64,000 bases of DNA, taken from Ulva prolifera (taxonomy: Eukaryota > Chlorophyta > Ulvophyceae > Ulvales > Ulvaceae). The DNA lies in NCBI GenBank assembly GCA_023078555.1, contig CM041203.1:5230538-5294537 (forward strand). Direction: 5' to 3'. The notes beneath the pieces were generated by a model. That model searched no databases. It had not been told where the DNA came from and saw only the letters and a list, made by a program, of their open reading frames with translations. Position numbers and translations under genes: made by a program. This document shows positions 1-12,390 of this stretch, piece after piece (the stretch's first letter is position 1; the number at the start of each line of letters is the position of its first letter).

Positions 1-1075
1 CGATCCCCTGCGGCAGGTGCGTAAGGTGTTCGCACTTGCGGAGGTTGAGGTACTTCAGCTGGGCGCAGTCACCAATCCTCTGTGGGAGGTGCGTGAGGTG
101 TTCGCACCAGCTGAGGTTGAGGCGCGCCAGCTGGGCGCAGTCACCGATCGATTCCGGGAGGTCCGTGAGGCATATGCACCAGCGGAGGTTTAGGTGCATC
201 AGCTGGGCGCAGTCACCGATCCTCTCCGGGACGTGAGTAAGGTTCTGGCACCCACTGAGGTCGACGTGCGTCAGCTGGGCGCAATCACCGATCTCAGCCG
301 GGACGTGAGTGAGGTTCTGGCACCCACTGAGGTTGAGGCGCGCCAGCTTAGCGCAGTCACCGATCTCCGCCGGGACGTGAGTGAGGTTCTGGCACCCACT
401 GAGGTCGACGTGCGTCAGCTGGGCGCAATCACCGATCTCAGCCGGGACGTGAGTGAGGTTCTGGCACCCACTGAGGTTGAGGCGCGCCAGCTTAGCGCAG
501 TCACCGATCTCCGCCGGGACGTGAGTGAGGTTCTGGCACCCACTGAGGTCGACGTGCGTCAGCTGGGCGCAATCACCGATCTCCGCCGGGACGTGAGTGA
601 GGTTCTGGCAGTTACTGAGGTCGAGCTGCGTCAGCTGGGCGCAGCTACCGATCCCCTGCGGCAGGTGCGTAAGGTGTTCGCACTTGCGGAGGTTGAGGTA
701 CTTCAGCTGGGCGCAGTCACCAATCCTCTGTGGGAGGTGCGTGAGGTGTTCGCACCAGCTGAGGTTGAGGCGCGCCAGCTGGGCGCAGTCACCGATCCTC
801 TGTGGGAGGTCCGTGAGGTGTTCGCACCACCTGAGGTCGAGGCGCGCCAGCTGGGCGCAGTCACCGATCCTCTGTGGGAGGTCCGTGAGGCATATGCACC
901 AGCTGAGGTCGAGGCGCGCCAGCTGGGCGCAGTCACCGATCCTCGCCGGGACGTGAGTGAGGTTCTGGCACCCCCTGAGGTTGAGGTACGCCAGCTGGGC
1001 GCAGTCACCGATCCTCTGTGGGAGGTGCGTGAGGCATGCGCACTCCCTGAGGTCGAGGTGCGTTAGCTGGACGCA
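1..1075 (-). repeat. LRR-coding 72-bp repeats with higher-order duplications in NLR1
   Basis: The LRR exon is a chain of 72-bp (24-codon) units. Some are duplicated in blocks: 241-384 is repeated exactly at 385-528 (144 bp, two LRRs), and positions 1-150 recur at 649-798 (offset 648 bp, nine LRRs). All offsets are multiples of 72, so the reading frame is kept. This points to recent unequal exchange inside the gene. Confidence 0.85.
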
Positions 1076-3589
1076 GTCACCGATCGTCTCCGGGAGGTGC
1101 GCGAGGTTGAGGCACCAACCGATTTCGAGGTGCGTTAGCTGGGTGCAGCCACCGAGCCTCTCCGGGAGCTCCGTAAAGCCGACACACCAGCTGAGGATGA
1201 GGCGCGTCAGCTGGGTGCATTCGCAGATTGAGTCTGGAATGCCTTCCAGCCTCCTGCACCCGCGGACGCTGATGCTCCGCAGCATGCTGCAGCTACCAAT
1301 CCTGTCCGGCAGCCGCACAAGATCAATGCACTCTTTAATGGCTAGGCAAGCCAGCTGGGTGCAATCGCAGATGCTGTCCGGCAAAACGGTGATGTCGTCA
1401 GATGCCAGCAGCAGAAGACGTGTCAGCTGATTGCATTGGCCGATGCTGTCTGGCAGACGCGTCACATATGCATGCGAGAGCGATACGTCTTCCAGTTGGC
1501 CCATGGAAAAAAGCGCATCGAGCACTGACGAAGCACCGGTGCAATCAGTCAAGCGCAGATACCTCAGTCTTGGCCTTTGCCATACGGACCGCTCCTGGAG
1601 CAGGCCGGTCACATCGCCGTCAGTTACCGACAGGTACCGCAGCCTGAGCATGCTTGGCCATCCCTCTTGGCTGCCCCCCACATGCGGGGATGACACTGTC
1701 CTGTCAACATCGCCAGTGTCAATGATGCATGCCCGCAGCTGGTCGGCAGCGGTGCAGCCAGGTAGCCTCTGCCTTGGCCAGGAGGGCCCTTGCATGCTGA
1801 TGTAGCGCGCATCACCAATATCAGCCCTTCTGCTGTCGTCATAGATGCGCCTCGCCTTGGCCTGCCGTGCGCGGCTCCGCGCGAGGGTGTGAAGAACATC
1901 GTGCATGTAGTACAGAGGCGTGCCCCACACATCGGCAGTTCTATGCTGCTCCACTGACACGAGGCTCCGCTGCACGAGCTCTTTAAGCTTGAACTTTGCT
2001 GCTTGCACGCTGTGTGGCGAGTGCAAGGGTGCATGCGTGGCAAAGAGGTGCACAAGCTCCCCCTCCTCGACCCGTGCATCCTCCTGGAACGCAGCAAAGT
2101 CGATGAAGCACTCCTGCAGCGATGGCGGAAGGGCCTCGACGCTCACAGCACATGCTGCAGAGGCGCGGTCTCCGAGTTCTGCCCGAAGCTTACGAAACTG
2201 CTTGAGGCGTTGCTCCCACTCGTTTGTTGGACAGTCCTTGACGGCTTCGCCGAGGACCTCAAGGGCGAGAGGATTACCGCCACATTCCTTCAGAAGGTTT
2301 TGTAGGAACAGCTCCTCATGCACCTGCATGTCAGGCCGCGGACTGCCTGGACCGAGGGCGTGGTGCTCGAACAGCTGCTTTGCATGGTCGTCGCTCAGGG
2401 GCGGCGGCTCGACAACCTCAAGCTCGTCCATTTCCGTTGCTGGCTTCACATTGGGGTTGTCAGACAGCGTGCCGCGCTCACGCGTTGTGATGATAAGCCT
2501 GCTGTCGTCATGGCTGCTCTGGGGGTCCGTTGCGAAGTTCAGCGACGCCACGACCGCGTGCTTTTCATCAAGCCATACATCATCCAGCACTAGAAGCACA
2601 GGTCGGTCGCAAAGCCGATGCGCAAGGTCATTCAGCGCTTCCTGGGCATCCTTGAACGGTGGTGCATTGCGCGGAAACAGCTGGGCAAAGGCGTCGCGCA
2701 GAAATTTCAAGGCCCAGCCTGCGCTCGCTTTGGGCGCTTCCTTGCCAACGCTCAGCCACACCGCAGAGCCAGGGAAGCGTTCCTTGGCGCGCTCAAAGAC
2801 TGCCCTGGCGATGGTGGTTTTCCCGATGCCGGCCATGCCGACGATGCCGACGTGGCGGGCCCGGGTGGTTAACAAAATCTTGTCAATGTGAGGCACAAGG
2901 TCATCGCAGTGCTGGTAGACATGCTTTGGCGGGCGCTTCCGCTCGTGTGGAGGGCTGCTGTTGCCAGTGACGTTTGGAGGGCTGCTGTTGCCACGTCTAC
3001 ACGGCGTCCTCAGCGGCGGCGGAGTGTACTGGCTCTTATTGATGACGCGAGGCACCCCAGCTTGCGCTTGTTCAACCTCATTCACGAACTTCCACAGCCG
3101 TTCATACTTTTCAATGCACAGGAAATGCTTCAACGTCTTCACGAGATCGCGGGGATTCTTCCTGTGCGTGACCCTGTGCCACACCTGCTGTCCTGCAGTA
3201 ACTGCCTGCTCCATCTGCTCCATGAAGCTGCCAGGCTCAGCAGCCAGGCGATCCTCTTCTGCCATCAGCTGCCACTGCTCAAGCTCTAGGACCGCGTCTT
3301 CAAGAGCATCACACAGGCGAGTATACTCGTCCCTCCACACGCTGAAGTCGGGATGATCTGTGACAGAATCCAGGAGCCTGACATGTTCTTGTAGCTGGAT
3401 GCTGCCCAGCAACTCTACGAGCTCCTTAACCTCCTGCGGATAGTTGCCGATGGCTTGGCACTCTTTCACCGCCAGCTTGATGCCTTCTATGACGGCCCAT
3501 GCTGCGCCGCTACCAACAACGGGCCATAAGGCTTTGTTAAGCGCGTGATCAGCGGCCGTGGACACCACCACAGCTGTCATGACCTGCAT
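1..3589 (-). CDS. NB-ARC/LRR (NLR-type) protein 1, 3' end off the window
   Basis: Reading leftwards from an ATG at 3589, the frame stays open to the window edge, about 1196 codons with no stop. Order: a helical N-terminal region of about 200 residues beginning MQVMTAVVV; a Walker A P-loop GMAGIGKTT preceded by HVGIV; kinase-2 VLLVLDDVW; RNBS-B-like SRLIITTRE; a GLPL-type CGGNPLAL; an MHD-type YYMHDVLH; then plant-type leucine-rich repeats of 24 residues (consensus CAQLxxLxLxxCxxLTHLPxxIGD). This is the STAND ATPase architecture of plant disease-resistance proteins, normally cytoplasmic nucleotide-switched sensors whose LRR binds ligand or guards a host protein; the ligand here is unknown. No intron is seen. 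It is paralogous over its whole visible length to the NLR at 42.6-46.8 kb, and the 5' flanks match too. The start was chosen because both paralogues share the MQVM start and the flank diverges upstream. The N-terminal domain matches no family I can name with confidence. Confidence 0.9.
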   Translation of the reverse strand, partial: MQVMTAVVVSTAADHALNKALWPVVGSGAAWAVIEGIKLAVKECQAIGNYPQEVKELVELLGSIQLQEHVRLLDSVTDHPDFSVWRDEYTRLCDALEDAVLELEQWQLMAEEDRLAAEPGSFMEQMEQAVTAGQQVWHRVTHRKNPRDLVKTLKHFLCIEKYERLWKFVNEVEQAQAGVPRVINKSQYTPPPLRTPCRRGNSSPPNVTGNSSPPHERKRPPKHVYQHCDDLVPHIDKILLTTRARHVGIVGMAGIGKTTIARAVFERAKERFPGSAVWLSVGKEAPKASAGWALKFLRDAFAQLFPRNAPPFKDAQEALNDLAHRLCDRPVLLVLDDVWLDEKHAVVASLNFATDPQSSHDDSRLIITTRERGTLSDNPNVKPATEMDELEVVEPPPLSDDHAKQLFEHHALGPGSPRPDMQVHEELFLQNLLKECGGNPLALEVLGEAVKDCPTNEWEQRLKQFRKLRAELGDRASAACAVSVEALPPSLQECFIDFAAFQEDARVEEGELVHLFATHAPLHSPHSVQAAKFKLKELVQRSLVSVEQHRTADVWGTPLYYMHDVLHTLARSRARQAKARRIYDDSRRADIGDARYISMQGPSWPRQRLPGCTAADQLRACIIDTGDVDRTVSSPHVGGSQEGWPSMLRLRYLSVTDGDVTGLLQERSVWQRPRLRYLRLTDCTGASSVLDALFSMGQLEDVSLSHAYVTRLPDSIGQCNQLTRLLLLASDDITVLPDSICDCTQLACLAIKECIDLVRLPDRIGSCSMLRSISVRGCRRLEGIPDSICECTQLTRLILSWCVGFTELPERLGGCTQLTHLEIGWCLNLAHLPETIGDCVQLTHLDLRECACLTHLPQRIGDCAQLAYLNLRGCQNLTHVPARIGDCAQLARLDLSWCICLTDLPQRIGDCAQLARLDLRWCEHLTDLPQRIGDCAQLARLNLSWCEHLTHLPQRIGDCAQLKYLNLRKCEHLTHLPQGIGSCAQLTQLDLSNCQNLTHVPAEIGDCAQLTHVDLSGCQNLTHVPAEIGDCAKLARLNLSGCQNLTHVPAEIGDCAQLTHVDLSGCQNLTHVPAEIGDCAKLARLNLSGCQNLTHVPAEIGDCAQLTHVDLSGCQNLTHVPERIGDCAQLMHLNLRWCICLTDLPESIGDCAQLARLNLSWCEHLTHLPQRIGDCAQLKYLNLRKCEHLTHLPQGI

Positions 3590-4870
3590 GCGCTCTCAGC
3601 ATTGGGAATTGTGACGCTGGCCAATTGTGACAGCATGGTCGGCCCCCCACGTCGCACCAACCACAATGGCTGCCAGTTTGCAAGGGTTCACTCCAGGCTT
3701 TGACAGATGAGACAACAGTAGCAAACTGACAAATTTTGCGGGTGAAACATGTTGAGTGCCATTGCCACGATTTGAATCACAGGCGAGGGCCCAGCGTGCA
3801 CGCACCGGAGGCTGTGTGTCTCACACAGGCGGTGATTGCGGCTATGGCAGTCTGCCAGTGGTGGCACAGGTTACCAAGGTGCAGCACCGGGATCCTCTGG
3901 CACACAGGTGGATGATCCAATCCTCAGCGCCTGCACGGTCAGAGCGGGGTCTCAGATATATGCAGCCAGCAGGGAGCTGCAGACCGCTGACTCATATGCC
4001 CTGGCATCGTGATGGCATGCCATCACGATGCCAGGGCATATGAGTCAGCGGTCGCTGCCCAACACCATATGACGAGTCCATCGGTATCGCGGCATATATA
4101 GATAGACGTAACAGATATCACCACAATCAATGGCATCATGTTTAATTACACCTCACAATCGGTACAATGTACGCCCCATCGATACGCTGGTAATCCCATG
4201 CCCACGAGCGGATCTCTCGGTGGCATGTCCTGCAGACGGACACAAACGTGCGCTGCAATAATATCAACGTAGTCAAGAACTGCAGTCGGACACAGCACTT
4301 CACAGTGTCTGCAGGTCCATCCGGCGCTTGCGACCGCACACGGAGCTACATGAGCAAGCAGGAATGGCTAGAGGTGCTAAACTGCATCTGCGTTGTGCGC
4401 AGGGGTGTGATGGACAAGACGGACCCAGACCAGCAGCCTGCTGTGGTGCAGCTCCGGCTGCTCAAAGTCAAGGGTGGAAACGCGGATGTGTGGGATTGTA
4501 CGAGCAGCCGAGGGCTTGTGCTGCGCCGATATCACGGTATCTACACAGGCAAGCAAAGGTACTACCGATCGCGGTGATGCTTCCATGGCCAATTGAATGC
4601 CACAGTGCCAAGCTCAGAACGCCCTCAGGCCTGCGAGGAACGACCTCATGCCCGCGAAAAACACTCACACGCCTGCGCCCGCATGCACCGCTGCAGCTCT
4701 CTGACGGCCATTGTAACCTTTCACACGTGCCGACATGTTGTTCAGATCCACTTGAGCATTAAACCTCACGCTACCAGCCAGGCCGCCGCTGGCCACGGTC
4801 ACTAAAGGAACACTCCGGAGGCAAGCGCGGGCGCAGCAGCACAGGAACGCCGACTGCTCACAGCGGCACG
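3590..4870. other. 5' flank of NLR1, paralogous to 46805-47745
   Basis: No credible coding region is present. Scattered stretches match the flank of the second NLR; for example, GGCAGTCT and CAGTGGTGGCA recur in both. The two NLR genes were therefore duplicated together with upstream DNA. Promoter elements for the minus-strand gene should lie here, but I cannot single out a convincing TATA box. The flank contains the 72-bp palindrome described separately. Confidence 0.5.
3982..4053. repeat. Perfect 72-bp palindrome, no spacer
   Basis: Two 36-base arms are exact reverse complements centred between 4017 and 4018 (centre GGCATGCC). Symmetry ends at 3981/4054. The paralogous flank near 47.2 kb has no such palindrome, so the second arm appears to have been created in this copy. 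Confidence 0.95.
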
Positions 4871-6280
4871 GCGCATGCGACACATGTACTTGCAGTCGGT
4901 AGCGGACTCCGAGTCAGACCGGGTCTCCAGACGTAAATGAGACCTCTTATGTACTGGTGTTCAATCCCTGACGCAGGTACAGCGACATTGTTGATTATTC
5001 GTCGAATGCTGTGGGCTTTGTGCAATGTGTTGTGCAATGAATCTGAGCTCCCGTTTCACATCTGGTGTACAAGGCACATGTACAGACTCTTCGGAAGCAT
5101 GCATGGCCGGCCGTGGGGCGCACCAGCGTCTGTCCGTTGAAGCCTTGAGTTCCGCTGACTCCAAAGCCGTGGAGAGTTGAAACGCTGACGAGGATTCTCC
5201 GCAACGACTTGACCAGGGAGAAGGTTTGCTTGGCTAGAAAGCCACCAGCCTGCAGCGGTGGAGCAGCTCATTGGGCAGGCACCATGATCACATTTAGCAT
5301 GTGCTGTATGTGTGGTCTACGTAAATCAGAACACGGACAGTACTCCACGGCTGCTGATGTAAGGTCCAAGCACGCAAGTTTGTCTCGACGATGGTCACCT
5401 CTCCAGGCGCAATATCAAAGATTCGGCTTTGGAACGATGCTGGCGACCGTGAGGCGTTGTGACCAACCACGTGAGCCTCCTGCAGGAGTCAGGGGCAGCC
5501 ATGAAGATGCCCAGAGCACAACCAGCCTTGGCCAGATGCAGTGGACAACCCCAGCCAGTGGCTATAGCTGCGGCTCACCTTCCGAAACTTGCTTCAGCTT
5601 CTGACTCAGCGCCGGCTCAAGTCTGGAAGATGTTCCAAAGCACAGCCGCAGAGAGGAACCCTTTCACTGCACTGCACTGCAGTACCTCAGGCTGACATGC
5701 GTCGCTCTAAATTCAGCATCGCAGTCTATGGCATCACGGTAACAGCCGCGCCCATTGCACAACACCTCGTCACCCCGAAACACGTGGGAGCACAGGCTAT
5801 GCAGCGGCGCCAGTGGGAGTCTCCCACAATGATGTGCAGTTCAGGGACACCTTAGAATAAGTGAAAGTAGCACTGACAAACAAGGTGTTCAGGCGGTGCG
5901 ACTGTGCACATGCATGCCACATCCTGGCAAGAACTCACACCCACATTATCACCGAGGTCCTAACATCACACAGGGAATGTATCTGAAAACCATCCAATTG
6001 GACGCGCTGTGGACAAAACCGAATTGAAATCATCGTGACCGCTGCATTGACGCAGCTGCCACAGTGTATGCACACCAAATGTAAACCTCTACGGGTCATC
6101 ATGCCACGCAGTTGGCCTGTTGTCATGCACCGGTTCTGCTAGAACGCACCACTCTGTCTGCAAATTCCACGTTGTACTGCTCACCTGGACCGCGTGCATG
6201 TGCGGCAGCGGTGTATTTTGAACAGGTTTACCAGACCTGCAAAATAAACAGAGTGATCTACACTGGTGCGTGGTACAGGG
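4871..6280. other. Gene-free degenerate repeat DNA
   Basis: No supported gene. The stretch 5480-5830 is a diverged copy of a module also seen at 6390-6710, 7290-7650, 10690-11060 and in later copies. The module runs from a GATGCCCAGAGCA-like start to an ACAGCCACGCCC / GCAGTGGGA-like end. Compared with the second NLR flank, about 4855-8275 is an insertion: the partner sequence jumps from 47745 straight to the equivalent of 8276. Confidence 0.45.
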
Positions 6281-9200
6281 ATGCTGGAAGATTTGCTAGG
6301 CTGCAGCCTGAAAGAACAACGAGGCTTCAGCTGTGAACGCTGTGTGTCATTGTTCATGACCGTGATGGAGTCAATTATAAGGGCAGCCACGGAGATGCCC
6401 AGAGCACGTGCCGCCGGATGCAGCGGTCACCGCTGGCCAGGGGCTGAGCAGCACACCTTGGAATCGTTGCCTCTGCTTCAGCGTGTCACTGAAGGCTCAA
6501 GCCTGGATGTATCAAAGCAGAGCTACTCTGGACAGCGGGCTAACTGCGGAGTCAATTTTCAGGAGAACTGGCTTTGAAGTCAGTTCGTCAAGGTGACAGC
6601 CACGCCCTGCACAGCACGCCAGCATGCCGTGACCGAGCTGGATGGGACCACACGCCCTGCAGTGCCGGCAGTGGGAAAAAGCCCGCGCCCTGGGCAGTTC
6701 ACAGACACCTCAGGAGCAGCAACGACAGGTAAAGTGAGCATGCATTGTCGACCACGGAACACCTGTATCAGGGAGTTCGGATGCTGTGCCGGTCTGCATT
6801 ACCACAGAAACAGGTTGATTCGGGTAAGGCACAGTGACGTTGATTAGTATGATGTGGGGCGAGCAATTGCAAAACGTGTAGACTACGTGTGGCGTACGCT
6901 GGCAAAGGCGAGGCTGCTCTGTAAGCTTGCATACGGCGGGGGCGCACCAACTCGTGCAGATACGGCGTACTTGGTGTTTCGCAAAAATTCAGGAGGAAGG
7001 ACTTGAATTGGCAGATTATGATGGGTCAATGTAACAGATTCAATGCGGCCACTGGCATGGTGTAAGACAACAGACATGTGACACCACCAGAGGTCAAAAA
7101 TACTACACTGACATTGCCAAGGCCCTGCGGACAGGGAGGCTGAACCCATGCCAGATAACAGCCGGCATGAAAAGCACGGGCTCAGGGCCCGTGTTTGTGT
7201 GGGTCACAAGTCGACATATTTGTCTCTTCATGCATGAGCGTGATGGGCTTCGGGGCAGCGACGAACGGTTTCAAGATGATCAGAGCATGTGCAGCCAGAT
7301 ACAGCGGAATACGCGGGCCAGGGGCTGTATAGGCAGCTAGCACACCTTCCCAGAGATGCCTCTCCTCAGGCTTGTCACGCGAAGCGCTGGCGGAAGTCTA
7401 GATGATCTTCTAGTGCAGATCTGCAGACATGGACCTCGTCAGCTAGTTGGCCCACCAGGCTGCGGTATCTCGGGCTGCAGTGAACCTGGCAATTTAGATA
7501 TACACAGGGTGCGATGTCGCCAGACAGGGCATCGAGGCAATAGCCACGCCCTGTACAGAACCTCGAGCACAGGGACGAGTCCACGCCGTAATGCCATGCA
7601 GCGTCGGCGATGGGAGCATCACGGAAAACTTTTGTTGAACTGGGCAGTTCACAGACACCTTTTCAAGTGGCGATGACAAGCACAGTGTTCATGCATTGCC
7701 AACTGTGGAACACTTCCATGCATGCGGAGTCTCGGATGCACTCCACGTCTGCATCAGTATCAATCAACACAGAAATGGCTTGAGTTCAGGTGAAGCACAG
7801 TGAGGTGACGTGGCAGAGCTGTGGCGGCACGAACAGGACATCATGGAGACGCGATGTAGCAGGTGGTGTATGATTGCGCAGTGGAGGGGGCCATGCATAT
7901 GATGACGGGGTCGGCGGAGCTTCAGATTCTGCACATGCATGAACACGCCAAGGACGCACCCGCTCGTACAGGGACGGCGAGATCCGAATGTGTCAGCGAG
8001 ATCAATGCGATAGATTGCAATTACTGGACGCGATGAACTGATCTGGGCTGCGAATTTGAAGCTGGGAGCCTGCACAGGTGAGAGGTTGTCTGTCAGGCAG
8101 GCAGTGTGGAGATCATGCACGCGGTGATCACGAGTGTCGCACATGAGGAGAGGGGGTGAACAGTGCTGTTCACACGTACAGGACATGCAAGCTGGGGTTT
8201 CTGGTGAGGTGCGGCGACATTGATTGCGGTTGGCCGCCGGCAGTATCATGCCAAAACTCATGCACATGGCTTGCAGAGCTGCTGTCTCACAGTACGCTAA
8301 CAATGGCGACATGAGACGTGCTACGTTTGTTGGTGATGGAATCCTTGGCACCAGCCACACATCTCACTGTGGTACGGCGCATGAACACATGTAACTGCAG
8401 GTGGTGGTGGTCAGGGCGGCGTGAACGTGAGTGCGAAGGCTGCATGGCTGAGTGCGAAGGCTGTGTGCAGCGGATGCTCCCGCGGGATCCCGGCCCATGG
8501 CCAAGGCTCGCCACAATTTTGCGTTGATTGCACATGGCAGGGGATGCAAAATACGATCGTGAAACTGTTAGCTCGTGGCGTTCATGCGCATGTACCCAGG
8601 CCGGATCTCCCTGTGGCACGCCCGACCAGACAAATGTACTAGTACCATTGCGGATTTTTAATCAGAGCAGTTAACAGTATCAGCATGTCTATCCGCCGCA
8701 ATGCCAACTTCAAAGCGAGCTGTACTTTGTCAGACATTGCAAAGCAGCAACCAGAAGAGCTCCTGAAAGGGGCACAGTCGCGCGCTCAACAGGGACAACC
8801 AGCAGCCTGCTGGGGCATTGACGACTCAATGATACTGATGATGGTTTGCAATTGATGGCAAAAACAAAAATGTGTTCATACAATGAGGTAACGCCGGCTG
8901 CACATGGTCAAGGGTGGCACAGCGGGGGGGGGTTGTGCGAATGTAAGATCAGGAACAGGCAGGAACTGCAAGCGCACAGGCACCCACCGGCAAGTGCACA
9001 TACCACCGCTGACGCCCAAATCACCACCGATCTGCGCATACGCGTGAAAAGAACCGAGCTCAGAACTACCCAAAGCCTGCGAGACAACCCGCAAAACATC
9101 ATATGTGTGCGCACCCGTATGCACTGCAGCAGTTGGCGAGTATGACGGCTAGTAGCTGGTCCGATTGTGTGCATTGTACTGATTTAGCTGTGCCATTTGA

Positions 9201-12200
9201 AACCAAGCAACACCTGAAAGTGACAACCACGAGCCTGACTGCCGCTGACCGCAGCCGCCTATGGTTTCACTGACTTGGAGGTACGCACTACGTAGGTTAC
9301 GTGTGGATGCAGGAGCACAGGCCCTACCGGGTACGCGGCCTGGATGACATGTAGAATGTGCACAATGACAAGCCCCCACTCCCCACTGACACCTCCGGGT
9401 TATATCGAGTGAGGCTGTGGCGGAGAACACGAGACATTGTGATCATGTGATCACCATTCTTGTGATTCCAGGCTCACAGTTGCCAACGGTGGCAACTTGA
9501 ACAACATCGGCACAGGTTGCAGACTGCCCATGGGTCTCACATGGTTGAACTATTTCAGACCTCTGCCAGGCTTGTGTTTCGAACTTGACAAAGGCAAATG
9601 TCAGAGTCGGTCGCCTACTGGAAATATACTATCGCTGGCGTGTCGGGCGTTGTGCAAGTCGGGCGTTGTGCAGTGATCCTGATTGCAGCACCGTGCATGC
9701 AGGACGTCCTGTCGACGCACTGTATGGCATGTGCGGAAACATGCATGGCCGGCACCGGGGCACATCCGATCAGTCAGCTCGAGTGCGCACCACGAGTAGC
9801 GGCCTGCAGCTCTTTAACAGCCGAATAAAATACGCCGAGTTCAAAGTTTTTATGCCGAGCTGGAAGATTTCTCCGAGTTGTACAATGTGTTGATGAGAGA
9901 ACAGGTACCCCGGCTTGAAAGTAATCAGCCTGCAGTGCTATTGCGTTGAGGAGGCTCATACGGCAGATACCTTGATCATCATATCATATGATATAGCAAA
10001 TTCGACGCGGCAGCTGATGGCGTCCGGTGCAAAGAGGTAATTATAAGGACTGCTTACCGGTGATCCCCTTTGGAGGCGCAATATCAGTATGTACGCGTGA
10101 ATGTTTGGCTTTTGGACCGAGGATACTCTGGCGACCGCGGGTCGTTTTGAACACAATGACGTGCACCTCCTGCATGCCACACCCTGTCGCACAATTGACT
10201 CCCAGACGTTCCAATCTCAGACAGGAAATTCAGTGCGGAACGTGTACACTGGCTGGACAGCTGGACGGAGCATTGAGTGAACCGCGACATGGACGGTGAG
10301 ATCAACCTCTATCACCTCTACAGTAGTCATGCCACGCAATTTATCTGTTGTCATGCACTCACATGCTGGAACGCACCACTCTAGAGCTGTTTGCCGAGGC
10401 CTGCAAACAATGCTCAGTACAGAGGCTCTGCCGACTAAGTTCTTGCAGACCAATTGTTTTTTTTTTTGGTCACTGCCCGGGAGAGCTGCACTCTGGGATG
10501 CAGTGACCGCTTGTGGACACCTGATGTGCGTGTTGCACAGTCAAGACTGAGCCTCTCGACGTTCCTGCACAGATCCCGACCTGCTCAGATCTGGCACCAT
10601 GATGTGGCAGCAGCTGTACGATGCCCATGTGGTATTCCCGGACCCGGATGGCACGCTTCCCTGGCACACTTTGAACAGGTAGGCCAAGACGACGCTCAGA
10701 GCACGTCCCGCCAGATGCAGCACACAGAGCAGGACAGCGCTGGAGCTGCGCACCGTCCGAGCGGTGCCTTTTCCTAAGCTTGTGACTAAATTTTCGGCTC
10801 AAGTCTAGCTGTTCTGAAGCAGCTGCAGTGCTGCTGACATGGAGGTATTCTACTAGGTACTGTAAGAGGTTAGCTGCCAGCAGTGCAGTAAAACATTCAA
10901 TCTGAAGGCAGTATCGCCAGCCAGGACATCAAGGTCACAGCCACTCCCTGCATCTGTGCATCACCTCAGACAGTATATATATTTACATGGCCATGGCCAT
11001 GGCCATGGGGCCACGTGCCATGCGGTGTCGGCAGTGGGAGATGTCCAACACTCGGAAAGTTTCTCAGACACATTCACATGAGGAATGGCCCAAAGATGGT
11101 TCATCAAGTGGCATGCAATGCCCACATGCGGGTCGGTCTCGGACACTGTCCAGGATTCCAGCAATCAAAACAATTGTTTTGGGCTATAGGTTAACCACGG
11201 GGTGGTCCAGGTCAAGCACAATGAGGCTACTCGGTATACGTAGAGCTGTGGCCTGAGACCGACATGCAACAAGGGGACACGGCGCAGTTGCCGGCGTATC
11301 ATGGAAAAGCTGCGCCACTGCAGTTGCGAGTCTAGGCCCAGGGCGGGGACTCACCAGCTCAGTGCAGAAATCTGAATGTCGGGATCTGAGACTGTCAGTG
11401 AAACCAAATCGGTAGATTGCGATCGTGGGTTGCGATAAAGCTTTGAACCTGCAGAGGTGAGGGGTGTCTGCCATGCATGGGATAACTTATTTGAAAGTGT
11501 GGAATGCATGCATGCCGCCAGCGCTCCACCCAAGGAGAAGGAATTCCTTCTGACATTAATGGCAAACACTGCGCACATGTGCATGACATGAAACGCGCAA
11601 CTGGATCCTAAGTGAGTTGCAGCTACGCCAATACTACATTTGCCATTACTATATTTGCGGCATTCTCGAGCCGTCGCGAGCATGCAACACATGATGCCTA
11701 TGGCGATGGTGTGCATGATGCAGGCATGTACTGAAGTCGAGGACACTCACCGGATGTCACCTCCGCAGGTGCACTGAGTCGGTGTGTACAATATCTTGTG
11801 GAAACCTAGAAGAACTCCTGCTAGAAGAACTCCTGCATGCCAACGCCACTTTGATCAACAGCAGCAGCAGTGCGCAGATCTAGCCACAACAGTGCCAGCC
11901 AAAGCATGCAACAAACCGTCACCGTGTGACAGCCGGCCTCATGCAGAGCCCCATGGCATGCGTTTGAGAACGAGAGGCCGGGGATCAGGCAGCCTGTGGT
12001 GAAGCTCTTCTGGCGCACTGGAACACACCATGCGCTTTGCCTGCAACTGGCCGTGTCTGGAACTGCGCCGCGGAAGTCCTACTAGCACTGATGAGGCGTG
12101 TGACTGTTGGGCAGCTGGGTTCCTGCAGGCGAACCACACTGATGTCTGGCACTGTGACCGCGACCCAGGGCACCCCTTGGCCCTGCGGCAGATGTGCTCA

Positions 12201-12390
12201 TGGTGTGGTATGCCTGATGTGCAGCTAGAGACCTCGATCGATGGCAGCGTGCCCGCCTCCTGACAGTGTGCACTTGAGACCTACTACACTGGCCATCACC
12301 GGACGCAGTGTCATGTGGTGAAGCCCGCAAAGAGGCAACGGCCGTACTGATACCAGCACAGTGCTTGCTGCTGCAAAGCTCAGTCAAGTG
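6281..12390. repeat. 6.1-kb repeat unit, first copy
   Basis: Begins GTGGAAGATTTGC followed by AGGCTGCAGCCTGAAAG and is followed directly by a second copy starting at 12391 with nearly the same sequence. The left part, 6281-8275, matches 12391-14395. The right part, 8276-12380, matches 47755-51790 and, in pieces, 53490-55735. No conserved long reading frame is shared between copies, so I treat it as non-coding repeat DNA. Confidence 0.7.
10987..11010. repeat. Short CCATGG hexamer expansion
   Basis: CATGGC is repeated three to four times, where the paralogous copy at about 50524 has a single CATGGGGCC. This is a local slippage expansion. Confidence 0.6.

Noticed and set aside
194-1066. 290-codon plus-strand frame opposite the NLR1 LRRs
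   Set aside because: Same effect as above; the repeated EVRQLGAVTD pattern is the antisense of the LRR unit.
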